Assembly (NCBI GenBank): GCA_012932295.1
Contig: JAAONU010000016.1
Location: 39,773,241-39,837,240 of the forward strand
Source of the DNA: Cyclina sinensis
Taxonomy: Eukaryota > Mollusca > Bivalvia > Venerida > Veneridae
Length of the DNA stretch: 64,000 bases
Direction: 5' to 3'
This document shows positions 37,444 through 48,845 of this stretch, one piece after another. Positions within the stretch are counted from its first letter, which is position 1. Every line of letters begins with the position of its first letter. The position numbers and the translations under genes are program-made. A model generated the notes under the pieces. The model was not told the DNA's origin and did no database searches. It worked only from the letters and a program-made list of their open reading frames with translations.

Positions 37444-38263
37444 GTTTATTACTATAACAGGATTGTAACAGTGCCCAACTGGATATAAAATTATTTATTC
37501 AATGTAATGGGAAGTGATGTTGAAATGACCCAGGAGGTCAACATTGTAAAATGACCCCTAAATTGCCGACGGGCCCTAAATATAATTACATCACATTTAC
37601 ATGACCGAAAGCAAAACGCCAACTTATACGTATGCTTGTCTTGTCAAACCACTCTGTGCAGCGCGCAATCCGAAAATTTTTGCGGAAATCGTACAGTCAA
37701 ACTTTCTACATCATGATCAACAATTTGGTTACCGGTAATATTATCCCCTGTATCCTGTTACCGTTTATAACTACACCTTAATTTTTCTACCAGATCGGCT
37801 ATGTCACAGAACGCTCTAAGTCATAAAGTGTCTTACTCTACGCTAAAAGCATGGAATTAAAGGTGCCCGATAGGATAATTTCTTCAAAATCTGACAGTCT
37901 TTTTTGTTTCGTTTGACCTAACCAGAGAAATGTTTTCCAAAAATATTGCCAAATGGCTCACCAAAAACAAACTGGAATAGTTTCTAATATTACACTAGGC
38001 AGTTTCTCTTAAATACGTCTGATACACAAGTGATAAACAACCACCTGTCATTCGAACCAACGGCCCCAAATTGACGAGAGATTGAAATATAACCCGACTT
38101 TAGCAGATCAGTTTGTATATAAGCATTCAAAAAAGGGTAGCTGGGTTTAACTTCTATTTCTGACCAGTATCAGAGTTATTATCGATGAATTGGCAAATAA
38201 TTAGAAGTCTTATTAGCTCGTGGCGCGCTTGAATGAATAACTAAATGTTTATCACGGATTTAC

Positions 38264-38281
38264 CGGGGGGGGGGGGGGGGG
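38264..38281 (+). repeat. Homopolymer G run, about 17-18 nt
   Basis: An uninterrupted G run after 'gatttacc'. It can form G-quadruplexes and is a likely site of length error in the assembly. Confidence 0.9.
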
Positions 38282-38401
38282 CTTATAGGGCCCAAGTCCC
38301 CCCAGCTGACCCATTTGTAAAAAAATAAAAGGGCTCATTTTCAAAGACTCTAAAACATTTTTTTCAGCTCTTTTCACCTTGTAAAAGAAACAGTCAACCT
38401 T

Positions 38402-38764
38402 TCAATTTGCAATGGTCATGCAATATTGCGTAACAACTGATAACGAGTTCGCAACTTTACAGCCGTGTATATTACACAATGTACCGTATATTCGGCGGCA
38501 CGGATTATCGTAGAATTCTCCAGACTGATCATGATGTATAGTTTTCAAGCGTCTAGTAACCTTGACATATTTGATAAAGTTGTTAAATGAGCGTCTGCTG
38601 GCCATGATCCGTTGCCTGATGATATTGTGCAAACTCCAATCGTAACAACTCGGCCTTTCCGACAACTTCGTAAAAAGACATATTGAAGTCGCCTGAGGTG
38701 TTCCGAATGGTGCAAACTCCACAGAGCGGTTACTTCCCTTCCATACTTTCAGTACAGTAATCAC
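38402..38764 (-). other. Weak 120-codon frame overlapping a repeated 75-bp motif
   Basis: Open for 120 codons on the minus strand with no domain I recognise. Its first third (38640-38715) is the dispersed motif also found at 48085-48157 and 50695-50768, and GTCACGTGAC sits just upstream at 38776-38785. More likely a repeat/promoter-like segment than a gene. Confidence 0.2.
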
Positions 38765-39254
38765 TGCCGAAAGTCATGTCACGTGATGATGGTCGAAAGT
38801 AAATAAACAAAATTTTAAACTTTTTTTCAAGTTACACTTTTTAAAATTTAATTACACACAGGCATGTTTAATCGATGCAGTTCCAACTGTAACTAAATTA
38901 AACAGAGAAAAAAATAAATTCTTTAAAAAAGTTTATACATATTTATATAGCTGAACTCTAGCTAAGGTTAACCCGTGTCTACAGAGATCTTTCCAAAGAA
39001 TGAAGGGGACATCACTGCGAGGAGATTGGATAATGTGATATGTTGTTATCTATTATGAAAATTAATTTATTGATAAATTATTTGTTTCAGAGGACTTTAT
39101 AAATATAAAATAAAAAAAGTTAAAACTTGTCATATGTTTTTTGCTTTAGTTGAACATTAAAAAAAAATACCAGTATATTTCTTTTAAATTCTCACACAAA
39201 TTTCATTATATTTTTATGCCTAAAATGCACCAAAATGAGCCATTTAGTCCACCT

Positions 39255-39370
39255 TTTTAGAAAATTTTCTTGGGGGAGGTCCCCCAAACCCCCCCTACAG
39301 AAGGGGGTCACCCCCTTCCGTACCTTCCCCCAAGCCCCCCCAGTCAAAAATTTCTGGATCCGGCCCTGGA
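39255..39370 (+). repeat. GC-rich repeat with GGGGGAGGTCCCCC hairpins
   Basis: Contains 'tTGGGGGAGGTCCCCCAA', then C-runs and 'AGGGGGTCACCCCCTTCC', two short perfect hairpins, ending 'tggatccggccctgg'. It stands out in AT-rich surroundings and looks like an inserted repeat end next to the right terminus of the 6.6-kb element. Confidence 0.5.
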
Positions 39371-39612
39371 AATATTATTCTTTCATCTGTATGGTAATAG
39401 GTATATTGCGTAAGATTATTGGGATCAGTTCTCAACGTTCAAATATGACCTGCCTAAAGTTGATCAGTTTTCAACGGGGGTCAATATTTAACGTGTGGTT
39501 GGGTCATTAATTAACGGGACGGGTAAATTTTCAACGTTGAAAACTGATCACGAATCCGTTGAAATATGACCCTTGGGGTCAATTTTCAACGGGGTCAAAA
39601 TTTAATGTTACA

Positions 39613-39803
39613 CCGGAATCCTAGACGAGCTTCGATTCACAACACAATATTGCAATTCATCAGAAAATGAAGACAGACACAGGCGGACACAAAGTCAAAG
39701 GAAAGCTTCCCACGAGCAACTGTCAGAGGATGTGTATATACAAATCAAATCAGGTGCGCATGCCACCGTAACAACTGCCGTACCGTTTATATATATATAC
39801 ATG
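39613..39803 (+). repeat. Repeated block, segment B, copy 1, right remainder
   Basis: Continues the block after the insertion: 'ccggaatcctagacgagctt' to 'ccgtaccgtttatatatata', matching 55814-56003. Homology ends in the TA microsatellite. Confidence 0.9.
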
Positions 39804-41786
39804 TAATCAATTTAAGTGCTGCTGAATTCAATAAAAAACGTCAATGGCAACCAATAACAAATCTTTTTATTTATGATAATAAAGCATAACTCAAAATAAT
39901 TTATTAATTTATTAAATGAATAGAACTTCATTCAATATAAATGAATCACATTAAATCATTTATTGCACTAACATATGCATATAGACATTATATGACAAAA
40001 TTTGACACGGAATGAATAGAAAAGATACATGTATATCAATTCATGATCAGTCAAGTTGCGCCATGGCTAAAATAGACATTGAGGTAAAAAAAAAAAACAT
40101 GGAGATTTAAGACATGTGTGACTTAAGTATCCCTGTCTAAGAACAAATCTTATGCTCAAGCCAGGGTTCGAACCCGGAAACGAAACGTCGGTGAACGCTT
40201 CAACCGCGCAGCTCACAAGGCCCACATTAATGATTTGTGAAGCCTTTAAACTTCATTTCCAAGTTTCTAAGATTTCTGCAGTTTACGTTCAGTTATACAA
40301 ATCACACAAAATATACTAGTAAATATTAGTAAGATGTGTAGCTTACATCCAAATAGCGCTTCTAATCTGAAAATCTAAGAACACGTGGCTGAAATAGGTA
40401 AAATCAATTTGTAATACATACTCAAAATAAAATTAATTGTCTATAATAGTATTCAAAGAAACTGACAATGAAATTCGAATACAGATGAACATCGGGCCCG
40501 ATGTCAAACATTCGAATGTCCGGCATCCAAATGTATTTCGGGCATTCGGTTGTTTTAAAAAAAACAGTAACATTTTGAAACTTTTAATAAAAAAATGAAA
40601 TGAAAAAAGTGTTGAAGAAGTAAGAAAGGCGTTGTGAATTCACACCTATTGTTGCTTTAACTATTATCTTCACACCTGTGACCAGTAGACCGTAAGCATT
40701 TGTCGTCCGATTTTGGTAACCTATTTTTAGCAAATACCACCTAAAATTAGTTAAACTAGAAAAATCTGGTGTGTCCATGTCAAAGAGAGTGTCGTAAATA
40801 AGAGACAATGTAACTTTCGGAGATGTTATCAAGTAGGCACAACGTACAGATTGTGAAGGCGTGGAAGTGTCAGATACATAATATTTCACATATATAGAAT
40901 ATTTATATAACAGTAGAATTGTTAGTGCATTTAGATAGACCATCTGTGAGTGCAAGTCCTACTTATGCCGTCTCGTTCATAAGTAGTTTGTTAAACCAAC
41001 GCGGTAACCACTGAGCCAAAAAATCAATCCCCTGACGCGTTATCTATACAAACACAGGTTTCTCTTAAATTGTAACAACTTGTCCACAACGTTTGCTATA
41101 ATTTTGACTATCAAATATAAGAGTTATTTGAACGTTCGAGTGTAAGAACATCCGAACATGTGAATGCTAAAATTCACGAATTTTGCCATCCCAAATGATT
41201 TAATTTTCTAATTAGTAACTTCGCAAATCATTTAACGAAAAGTATTCCGGAGGACATGGTCTACGTACTGAGCAGTACTTCCGAAATTTGTCTAATTTCC
41301 TCACGAGTTTTGAGTCAGGGTGTCTATGACTTCTTTATTGTATTTCTTCACCTGACTTGTATTTTCTTCATTACATTTCCTCCTTCAGATCAATTTAAAC
41401 AAACACTGTGTTAAGAAATCCCTGTATTTCAAAGATATTTCTGTATCAAAAAGTGTTGAAGTGTAATTTTTCTTCCCTATGCCCGTATCAAATCCAGAAC
41501 GTTACGTACGGAAAAGATGACTACTTCTGACAATATGTAGGAATGAAAACAGTCAATAATGCTCAAAAAAGAGACGTGAAAAAAATTCACTGAATTTTAA
41601 TGTATAATTAAATTTTTAGTTATACGATGTATAACCAAACAGGTATGAAATGATTTATGTAAATAATTCTGTCCTTAATAACAACTGCGCATGAAAAGAT
41701 GATCGCGTCAGAAAATTGTTCTCGTTTTCGCCCTACTTTCATGCAAACCATAGCGTCTAACATATATATATATAATATGTATATTT
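39804..41786. other. Intergenic, AT-rich, with a tRNA-like relic
   Basis: At 40150-40225 the minus strand reads 'TTGTGAGCTGCGCGGTTGAA' and a perfect B box GGGTTCGAACCC, a tRNA-derived SINE head without matching acceptor arms. Another A-box-like stretch (GGCTCAGTGGTTACCGCG, minus, about 41000) is isolated. The 123-codon reverse frame at 40584-40955 shows no motif. Nothing else seen. Confidence 0.45.
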
Positions 41787-41940
41787 TTCAACGACATGGC
41801 GCATGTATGTAAATTTTTCAACGACATGGCGCATGTATGTATACTTTTCAACGACATGGCGCATGTATGTATACTTTTCAACGACATGGCACATGTATGT
41901 ATACTTTTCAACGACATGGCGCATGTATGTATATTTTTGA
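41787..41940. repeat. 30-bp tandem repeat, five copies
   Basis: Unit CTTTTCAACGACATGGCGCA plus TGTATGTATA, repeated at 30-bp intervals just past the 3' end of the NXPE gene. A (TA)n tract precedes it. The 69-codon reverse frame here is the repeat read in phase (30 nt, 10 codons). Confidence 0.93.
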
Positions 41941-42016
41941 CATGTAATTAAGATCTTTCATGTATGTCTAAAACTTCTAAACCGGAAAAAGTAAAATACA
42001 CCTGCCAATATATGTA

Positions 42017-43699
42017 TCAGCATATGTAAGCCATAAATTGATTAATTTGACTTATAAATGCTTTATCGCGGGGATGAAGGATTTGGCTGTTATGGGCCAC
42101 AGTGATAGACCAAGTGTCCAAATATGTCACCTTGTTCATCAATTTCGCAAATTCTTCTTTAAGAATTTCCTTAAACAGTAGTGAAATTCTTGGATCAAAC
42201 CAGCGACTATCATCAATAAACAAATGTGGTCCTTTCAAGAAGATTTTCGCCTTTGGTTTCTTTTGTAGTAAGCTTTCTAAAGCAACAGTTAAATGTTTTA
42301 TTCTGGTTCTAAAAGATGCGGGCGGGTAGGCTGAAAAATGAGAATTATAATTTACAATTAAAATGAGAGAGTTGTCTTCAAAATCTTTTTGTGCTATTGA
42401 CTCAATAATCTGTGATACAGACGATATGTTATTAACGGGAAAATCCGGATTATGAAACGGCATTTCATGTTTCAGATACGTCATATTCACTCCATAATTT
42501 GTGAATACTTTGTAATTGTGATATTTTCTGTCTGTTCCGAGTCCGTCCTTTAAATCAACATGTCCAAGATTCAAAACATGCTCAACAAAGTATTCAGAAT
42601 ATTGCCTTACGGTCGAGTCGCCTATAAAAAATAGATTTTTATTTTTTAGACACTGGGTGTAGAAAGAATCATTATGCTGAATTTTACTGTAACAGTGAAT
42701 GAAGTTCCATTTATCTTTAAACCAGTACCCCGTTGGCTCTGGTTCCGTCCAAGACAACAAAGAAGGCCGAAGTTTACATGAAATGTTACTTTCTGTTGAC
42801 AGCTGTTCATTACTCTGTTGGATTTCTAATGACATAACTTCTTTGAAAACACCATGACCTTTTTTCTGAATCTTTTCTTTTTCAGGAACCATTCGGTTGT
42901 CAAAGTTGCCTGATGCGAAGGAACTGATATCGGAACATCCTAATTTTTTATGTTTTGGTTTCCCACAAAACCATTCCATATTGCCATTTAGTGCCGTAAA
43001 GTTGCACAGAGCTTTAAACCCTACAATTTTTGGGTTTGCACCACACGCTGTAAGCTCTTGCATCAGATTTGTTCGGAATATACCCCGTATACCCCAGGGT
43101 CTCTGCATGGCAAAAACAGCATTTCCGTACTTGTTCATGGCCTTGATCCGAAGGCACGTGTTTTCGACTGTCGAAGCCAACTTGGCGTACACTTTTGTCA
43201 ATCCGGACCAGAAAACTTTCAAAATGCCTGTATAAGAACCATTTTTATGGTCTATTACACTACCAGAAACATATCCCTTTCCTGTACTTTCACTTGCCCA
43301 AACAACTATAACGTCATCTCCATTAGTTTTCGGTTTATTATTCAAGTCATAAGTTTCTATAGCAACGTGAATGTTACCAGCATTATCGTTCTTTATTATT
43401 TCTAACTTCGAATATTTCAGACTCGTCATTTTTGACGTCATAACGGTGTCAACATTTTTGCAAAGTGATTGTAACTGGCCTTCAGGTTTTAATTTCAGTG
43501 TTACAAGTTTCTTGCCAGCTAAAATATGTTTCCAGATAAGATCGCTTCCTGAATATTTGATTTCGGGTATAAACCCTGGGTTTCTTTTAGTGTGATAAGG
43601 ATTTTCTAAAGTCGTCAATGCAAAAACAAGGAATGTTATTACGGTTGTAATCCAGAAAATGATTCGCACTTCCATGTACTTCACACAAGCTAGTGCCAT
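42017..43699 (-). CDS. NXPE family protein (neurexophilin/PC-esterase), single exon
   Basis: A 560-residue intronless frame. Residues about 12-32 (IIFWITTVITFLVFALTT) form a signal anchor, so a type II membrane or secreted protein is expected. The neurexophilin-like region is about 100-290; the C-terminal PC-esterase (SGNH-like) region is about 310-560. Catalytic motifs: FFIGDSTVRQ with Ser362, and DTW..LHP with Asp528 and His542; the family ending QINQFMAYIC is intact. Several N-glycosylation sequons (NGS, NFT, NIS, NDS, NMT) fit the secretory route. NXPE proteins include acyl-modifying enzymes of glycoproteins in mammals; the substrate here is unknown. An acceptor TTTTTCAG ends at 43721, so a non-coding 5' exon probably lies upstream. 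Two Met codons (1 and 9) precede the anchor. Confidence 0.93.
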   Translation of the reverse strand: MALACVKYMEVRIIFWITTVITFLVFALTTLENPYHTKRNPGFIPEIKYSGSDLIWKHILAGKKLVTLKLKPEGQLQSLCKNVDTVMTSKMTSLKYSKLEIIKNDNAGNIHVAIETYDLNNKPKTNGDDVIVVWASESTGKGYVSGSVIDHKNGSYTGILKVFWSGLTKVYAKLASTVENTCLRIKAMNKYGNAVFAMQRPWGIRGIFRTNLMQELTACGANPKIVGFKALCNFTALNGNMEWFCGKPKHKKLGCSDISSFASGNFDNRMVPEKEKIQKKGHGVFKEVMSLEIQQSNEQLSTESNISCKLRPSLLSWTEPEPTGYWFKDKWNFIHCYSKIQHNDSFYTQCLKNKNLFFIGDSTVRQYSEYFVEHVLNLGHVDLKDGLGTDRKYHNYKVFTNYGVNMTYLKHEMPFHNPDFPVNNISSVSQIIESIAQKDFEDNSLILIVNYNSHFSAYPPASFRTRIKHLTVALESLLQKKPKAKIFLKGPHLFIDDSRWFDPRISLLFKEILKEEFAKLMNKVTYLDTWSITVAHNSQILHPRDKAFISQINQFMAYIC

Positions 43700-43869
43700 T
43701 CTCCACGATATTCGTCAGAGCTGAAAAATATAATTTAAAACCATCAACATTTTTCTCAGCTTACAAGCAATGAGAATGTAAAGTTTGATGAACGAATACA
43801 ATCATATTTCTTGAACTGGTTTTATATCACTACATATCCTGAAAAAAGGTAGATTACTGAGGTAAAATA

Positions 43870-44065
43870 TTCATAATTCAAGTGACTGCAATTCGAATGT
43901 CAAATGTCGTTCTCGCACAACTTTCACAATTCAAATGATTCAAAATTGGAATGTCGTGCTAGCACAACATTAACTTCTGCCAGTGTCGAATGTTGAATTA
44001 ACACGGCATTCTTTCCAATCAATGTTCAGTGTCGATTGTCGTTTGTTGAATTTCCACACACATAA
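43870..44065. repeat. Diverged copy of the GTGCTAGCAC palindrome array
   Basis: Contains 'AATGTCGTGCTAGCACAACA', 'GTCGTTCTCGCACAAC' and 'caaatgattcaaaattggaa', the same phrases as 28960-29480. It is a short relic upstream of the NXPE gene. Confidence 0.65.
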
Positions 44066-45513
44066 ATAAAAGTTCAATAAAAAGAAAATATATATCGGTA
44101 TTTTTTATCTGTTAAATAAAAGACTTTCAAACGGAGCAAAACACATGTCTGATGTAGCAGTTTCATTATAACGTCATTTGACTGTTAAATGTATTGGGGT
44201 TGTAACAGACTTATATAATAAATCTCCAAAAGAGTCTGTTATCATTCACACCAATATAAACCTGATGATTGCATAAGATAAAACACAGCAAGTGCATCAA
44301 AAAGGAAGAAAAACTGGACATTTTGACAAAATATAAAAGAGTTTTATCATGCAGTGTTGTGTAAATTATTTACTCAAAACGTTGATGACCAATTTTTCAT
44401 TTATATACATAGTTTAACTTTGCTATAACATTTGAAATGCATTATTACTTCTAGGTTTGGTGGTATAAAAAGTAGAAATTATCAAAAATTAATTAAAATT
44501 ATTGAAATTAATCGAAATTATCAAAAATTATTTTTTAAATTATTGAAATTAATCGAAATTATTAAAAATTAATTTTTAATAAAAGGAGGGATAAAAAAAG
44601 ACCACTGGAACCCCTCTTCCTTAGTCATTTGTAATTTCATGACTCGTTACAACTGTTTTGGTTATTTAAATTTATGTGACTTTTTTGTTAATTTGATATT
44701 TGTTTTATTATTTACTTTCTGATTTTATCTAAAATATTTATTCATATTTACTCTTAAATAGTGATATGTTGTCTTCATCAAATATATCAGATATATCCTG
44801 ATTGAATATGTCAAAATGCTAAGGACGCCATTACCTAATGCCTGAATTTCTACTTTTCAATATTTTCTTGAATTTACAAAAAAGACCTATATTTTTATAT
44901 GAAACAGTTGAGCTAATTAAAAGAAAAAAGACACTTACTCTGCCTATAAACCTAGCCTTCATCATGGTCACCACCAATGAATTTCCAGTTCAAAATGCTC
45001 GGAGAAAATGTTAACTTCTCTAGCAGTTCAGTCGGTATTGGTCATTAATTAAATATCCTACATGGAGAAGATCGATTGATATTGAAACATATATGATATA
45101 CCTTTAGTAAATAACTTAAGTAAATTATTACGACTTGGTCATGTTGACAGGCAGACGATAAATCAAATGTTATCTGTTTTATGACTACGTAAACTGACGT
45201 CTTTACTTAGATGATTTCAGCTTGAAAAGCCAAGATTATCTGACAATCGGGTCCAGTCAATCCCGATCAATAAACACAAAAGAAAAAATTGAGGCACACC
45301 GCCAACTGTATTCAGCCAGAGACATAAAAATATGTCTCTGATTCAGCTTATTGCTATTAAAAATGTTATCTACCATGGAATTCTTAATTAGATTTTTTTT
45401 AATATTATAAATCTATTAATTGAAAATAATAAATAAATAAAAATTACTACTTTTAAAAAAGCAGAGAGTCGGTTATATCATTTCTGTAATCATTTTACCT
45501 TTTCCAAATACCT
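44066..45513. other. Intergenic, AT-rich; short tandem near 44465-44580
   Basis: Three degenerate units of 'aaattattgaaattaatcga' lie at 44465-44580. The stretch 45040-45080 ('ggtattggtcattaattaaa', 'gatcgattgatattgaaac') reappears inverted near 50135-50190, another paralogy between the two halves. No gene seen. Confidence 0.5.
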
Positions 45514-45610
45514 CTATAGACCGTTCCATGACTGATCAATTGACCGCCGCTATTATGAAGGTCACGTGACCGTCCGCCATTAAAGGACTGCTAAACCTCG
45601 CTATGATGCT

Positions 45611-45901
45611 AGGAGCGGATGTGGTCCAGTGGTTACGCGCCGGACTGGTAAAGCAGGGGTCCCGAGTTCGATCCCCCGCTCCTCCACTAACATTACTAAT
45701 AGTCTTTTGGATGAGACTTTAAACCGAGGTCCCATGTATCAGTGCTATACACTGAGCATGAAAAAGAACCCGGGGTGTCTCTGGAATGGGATGCTTTCTG
45801 TCACTACCCCCACAACATAAAATAACTAATCTCTTCAGGGGGCGTCGGTCATATGGGCTACCGGTACCGACGTTAAATAAGCTTAAATAGATAGATAGAT
45901 A
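45611..45901 (+). mobile_element. tRNA-derived SINE with 11-bp TSD and matching empty site
   Basis: GCTATGATGCT lies at 45600-45610 and 45902-45912; the paralogue has a single copy at 51758-51768. The head folds as a tRNA: acceptor GGAGCGG/CCGCTCC, A box 'TGGTCCAGTGG', B box GAGTTCGATCC, CTGGTAA in the anticodon loop (GGT, Thr-like). The body has GTATCAGTGCTATACACTGA, and the tail is CGTTAAATAAGCTTAAATA then (GATA)n. Same family as 7265-7545. Confidence 0.95.
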
Positions 45902-46208
45902 GCTATGATGCTTAAGTTCTGTATAGGTTTGTGTAACTTTAGCTTATTTCAAAGTGACATACTGCCTTATATCGCGTGAATTTTGTAGCATAATAAGCAT
46001 CAGTTCATTTATATATTATAACTATTTTGTATGTTTTATTCCTGACTTGAAGATATTATTAACTTGAATTATTTAACACATAAAAGACTGTTAAAAAAGA
46101 TCAAAGTGGAAAGTGGAAGCTTGTGTTGTGTGAACCATATAAAATGTGTAAAACACAAATAATATTGAAAGCACTGTTTTCCTTTTCGAAAGTTGAAACT
46201 ATGATTTC

Positions 46209-47849
46209 AATTGACATTACGCCAGCAATGATATTGCTCCGCCCACTTGGTCACGTGACCCGGTCATCTTGAATCTTAGACAAAAGACAGTACGGATGTT
46301 TTCGTGAAAATGTTATGCCACTTACGAGAATAACCTTGTAAAATAGTAAAAAATGATATTTTAATAGTTGTAATGCTTTTACTTAATAGTTGAATATGTA
46401 ATAGTATTCAAAACAGTTTAAAATTACCTGTATTTCATGAATTAACATACAACAACAGGTGTGCACTGATTCTTATTTTCACTCCTTGACCCCTTCACGA
46501 ATATAACTTGCGGGATTGTAATACTAAACATTACAAAGTCTAGCTATGTCTAACAAATTCTAATATCTAGAAACATCTAATAATAATTGAAATTTTGAAA
46601 TTAAAGAAGAGAAACATACAAAAAGTAAAATCATATCAGTTACACAAACTGTTGGTGTCACAAATTTATTCCAGTGTTTATCGACTTAAAAATCTTATTC
46701 TAGAATCAACTATGCCCGACACTGGTTCACTATTTTCAACAGTTTATGCGCGACATTCGCCTTTAAATAATAAATTTCTATATTATGTATTAATATTAAT
46801 TTGAATAAAGCAAAAAGAAAATTACATTTGCGTGACTTAGCAATGCCTGCGGGACACCTTTCGTAAATTAGCTTGAAAACGCAATTTGCATAAAATTACA
46901 TAATATTATATATATCATCCATTAAATTTCGATCTTTGAAATGATATTCTTATACGTGTCTGTCATTTTGGATTATTTCTTTTTATTTTTCATTGAAGTG
47001 TAAATTTATTTTTTTCGAAAATAAGCTTCACACGCAGTTATATATGATATCAATTGCTACAATACCAGCTTCATATAAATTCAAAATCAGGTGTGTTTAA
47101 AGTAAAGGATATTGCTATTATATCATGGTTAATATTAATTTTTAATTTGATTTCTTTATTGATATATAGTTGAGTTATTTTCAGCGCTTATCTTCTTTAC
47201 AGACATGCTATTTTTTATTTTAAATATTTAAGTTTAAACTTTTATGGGAATATTTTTGCTAAATATTTATACCATTAGATCTAAAGCTAATCCTATTCAT
47301 ATTTGAACATATCATTTTAACTTTTTTTCTTTTTTACGGTTGCGTTATTTATTGATGCTACTTCATTACCTATAAGATTTTGTCATGAAAATCTTTTGGG
47401 ATATTTTGGGACTAGACATGCATTTTTATACAATTTACTATAAATGGTGCGATTATGCAAATAAAATGTAATGACAGAAGAAATAGTGAATTTGTGCAAA
47501 ACACTTTACCCTTTAAATAAATTATGATATAAGCAGGGGTTCGTAACTGCTATTTACTTTCGCTCAATAACTTATTTTCTGCATACTTAGTGTTACATGA
47601 ATAACTCCAGTATGTCAGGACATCTGCCTATTGAGTCAGGTATATACCGTTTTTAATATCTTATAATTGACAGAAAATCCAAATATTTTCCACAAAAAAT
47701 ACATTTGCACTGTTATCTTGTACTAACAGCTTGTCTAAGGAAAATGGTGAACGTTTGTGGATACCGTAGCGTTAAACTGATAACGAGCGCTGATTGGCTT
47801 ATCTACAAGGGCCCGGTCAAATTGATTGACAGGCGGCGTAATGTCAATT
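46209..47849. mobile_element. 1.64-kb segment with 15-bp terminal inverted repeats
   Basis: AATTGACATTACGCC at 46209-46223 is exactly inverted at 47835-47849. The paralogous copy reads 'gatttcaGTTATttgaacaac' at 52070-52085 with no such segment. Beyond 15 bp the ends diverge, and no TSD can be assigned. The interior is AT-rich, with no transposase frame. GGTCACGTGACC recurs near the left end (46249-46260). Confidence 0.6.
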
Positions 47850-48012
47850 TCTTGAACAACTTAAAATGACAAAATTAAACATCTCGCTCATCAACCCATG
47901 TTCACTCTATTTTAACTAAAACTTGCTTTATTCTTTGATACAGTTTCAAAGAATACTTGAAAATAAATAAGCATTATTTAGCGCTTCTTTAATTTGTATT
48001 TAGTCTTTCGCG

Positions 48013-48835
48013 GTGTCCTGTGGTGAAGGGATGTGGTTACATAATATGGACAGGTTAGACATTACTGCTCACTTTGACAATAAAATAACGCATTCGGAAC
48101 ACTTCGGGCGACTTTATACGAAGTTGTCGGAAAAGGCCGAGTTGTTACGATTGAAAATAACGGTGAATATGAACTATGTTAAATCGAAAATTGGCGAGTA
48201 TTATGCAAGCATATGGACAATTGACGATGGAAAAGTGCCCAAATTAAGGACTTACAATACATTTAAGACTCATTTTTCATGTGAAAGTTATTTAAAGCTG
48301 GATCTTAAAGGAATGAACGCTCGATTTATGCACAGTTTCGATGCGGTATTCTGCCCTTGCAGATTGAAACCGGAAGATATACCGGCGAGGCACCAAACCA
48401 AAGACTTTGTACTTTATGCCAATCTGGAGACGCATTTCTTACTCGTGTGTCCGGTGTATACCCGCATAAGATCAATGACGTTTAATGACATTACAGATGA
48501 TGTTTATAGCAATTTGACAAACAATGACAAGCTAGTATTTCTTATTAATAATCATCAGAACAAAATCATTAAATTTCTTGTTAAAGCATATATGCTAAGG
48601 ACAAGTCTGCTTTTTTATAAGTAATCGACAGATAATATACCAGAATGAACATATGATGATGATTATATAGATCCATATTGTACCCATTCTCAGAATTTTG
48701 ACACTGCAATCAACATATTGAGCAGCAAGTTAAATTTATTTCCGTTTTGCATTACTTTGTATTGTTCATAGTTTATATATATGTACATTTATTTTAAGGT
48801 GACTTATAGGTCCAATGGGCCGGGTGTTTTTGTAT
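48013..48835 (+). pseudogene. 5'-truncated LINE, reverse transcriptase C-terminal end
   Basis: A 203-residue open frame. From about residue 50, 'NYVKSKIGEYYASIW', 'LRTYNTFKTHF', 'FVLYANLETHFLLVCPVYTR' and 'LVKAYMLRTSLL' follow the terminal region of mollusc non-LTR reverse transcriptases (after the RT domain, CCHC-like part, then R..LL end). The usual C-x2-C before EDExHF-LxCP is degraded ('CPCRLKPEDI'). The first 50 codons instead contain the dispersed 75-bp motif. The 3' UTR follows with CCAATGGGCCGGGTG and stops at 48835, where an inversion breakpoint removes the (CTTA)n tail (found at 52655-52732). Confidence 0.72.
48085..48157 (+). repeat. Dispersed 75-bp motif (copy), others at 38640-38715 and 50695-50768
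   Basis: Shares CATTCGGAACACTTCGGGCG and ACGAAGTTGTCGGAAAAGGC then CGAGTTGTTACGATTG with the other two copies, which are on the opposite strand. Here it is read in frame at the start of the LINE-like ORF. Function unknown. Confidence 0.8.
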
Positions 48836-48845
48836 GTATTTTTAA

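Larger units (their letters stand above)
33000..39612. mobile_element. 6,613-bp Ginger-like DNA element, CCGG TSD, apparently non-autonomous
   Basis: The ends are inverted repeats beginning TGTAACATTAAATTTTGACC, identical for 38 bp and nearly so for about 56 bp (two mismatches), followed by degenerate TGACC/TCAACGTTGA repeats on both sides (33060-33190, 39420-39560). CCGG occurs at 32996-32999 and 39613-39616. The paralogous block reads agCGGCCGGAATCC at 55811-55820 with one CCGG, the empty site. A TGT..ACA end with 4-bp TSD is typical of Ginger transposons, which carry an integrase-type DDE transposase. I found no such ORF: the interior holds a LINE fragment, a SINE, repeats and short frames. 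A passive 6.6-kb passenger or a chimeric element are both possible. Confidence 0.85.
45514..48012 (+). repeat. Paralogous unit C, copy 1, with two insertions
   Basis: Aligns in direct orientation with 51672-52235, from 'tatagaccgt..ccat' through GGTCACGTGACC to 'tttagcgcttcttt'. Copy 1 contains a SINE (45611-45901) and a 1.64-kb segment (46209-47849) that copy 2 lacks. No ORF of note. Confidence 0.85.

Noticed and set aside
40980..41020. tRNA gene on the minus strand
   Set aside because: A-box-like start only; no B box and no acceptor arm.
42897..43405. Plus-strand ORFs over the NXPE gene
   Set aside because: Antisense shadows of a strongly supported 560-residue frame.
45612..45686. Functional tRNA-Thr gene
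   Set aside because: Folds reasonably, but it is continuous with a SINE body, tail and TSD.
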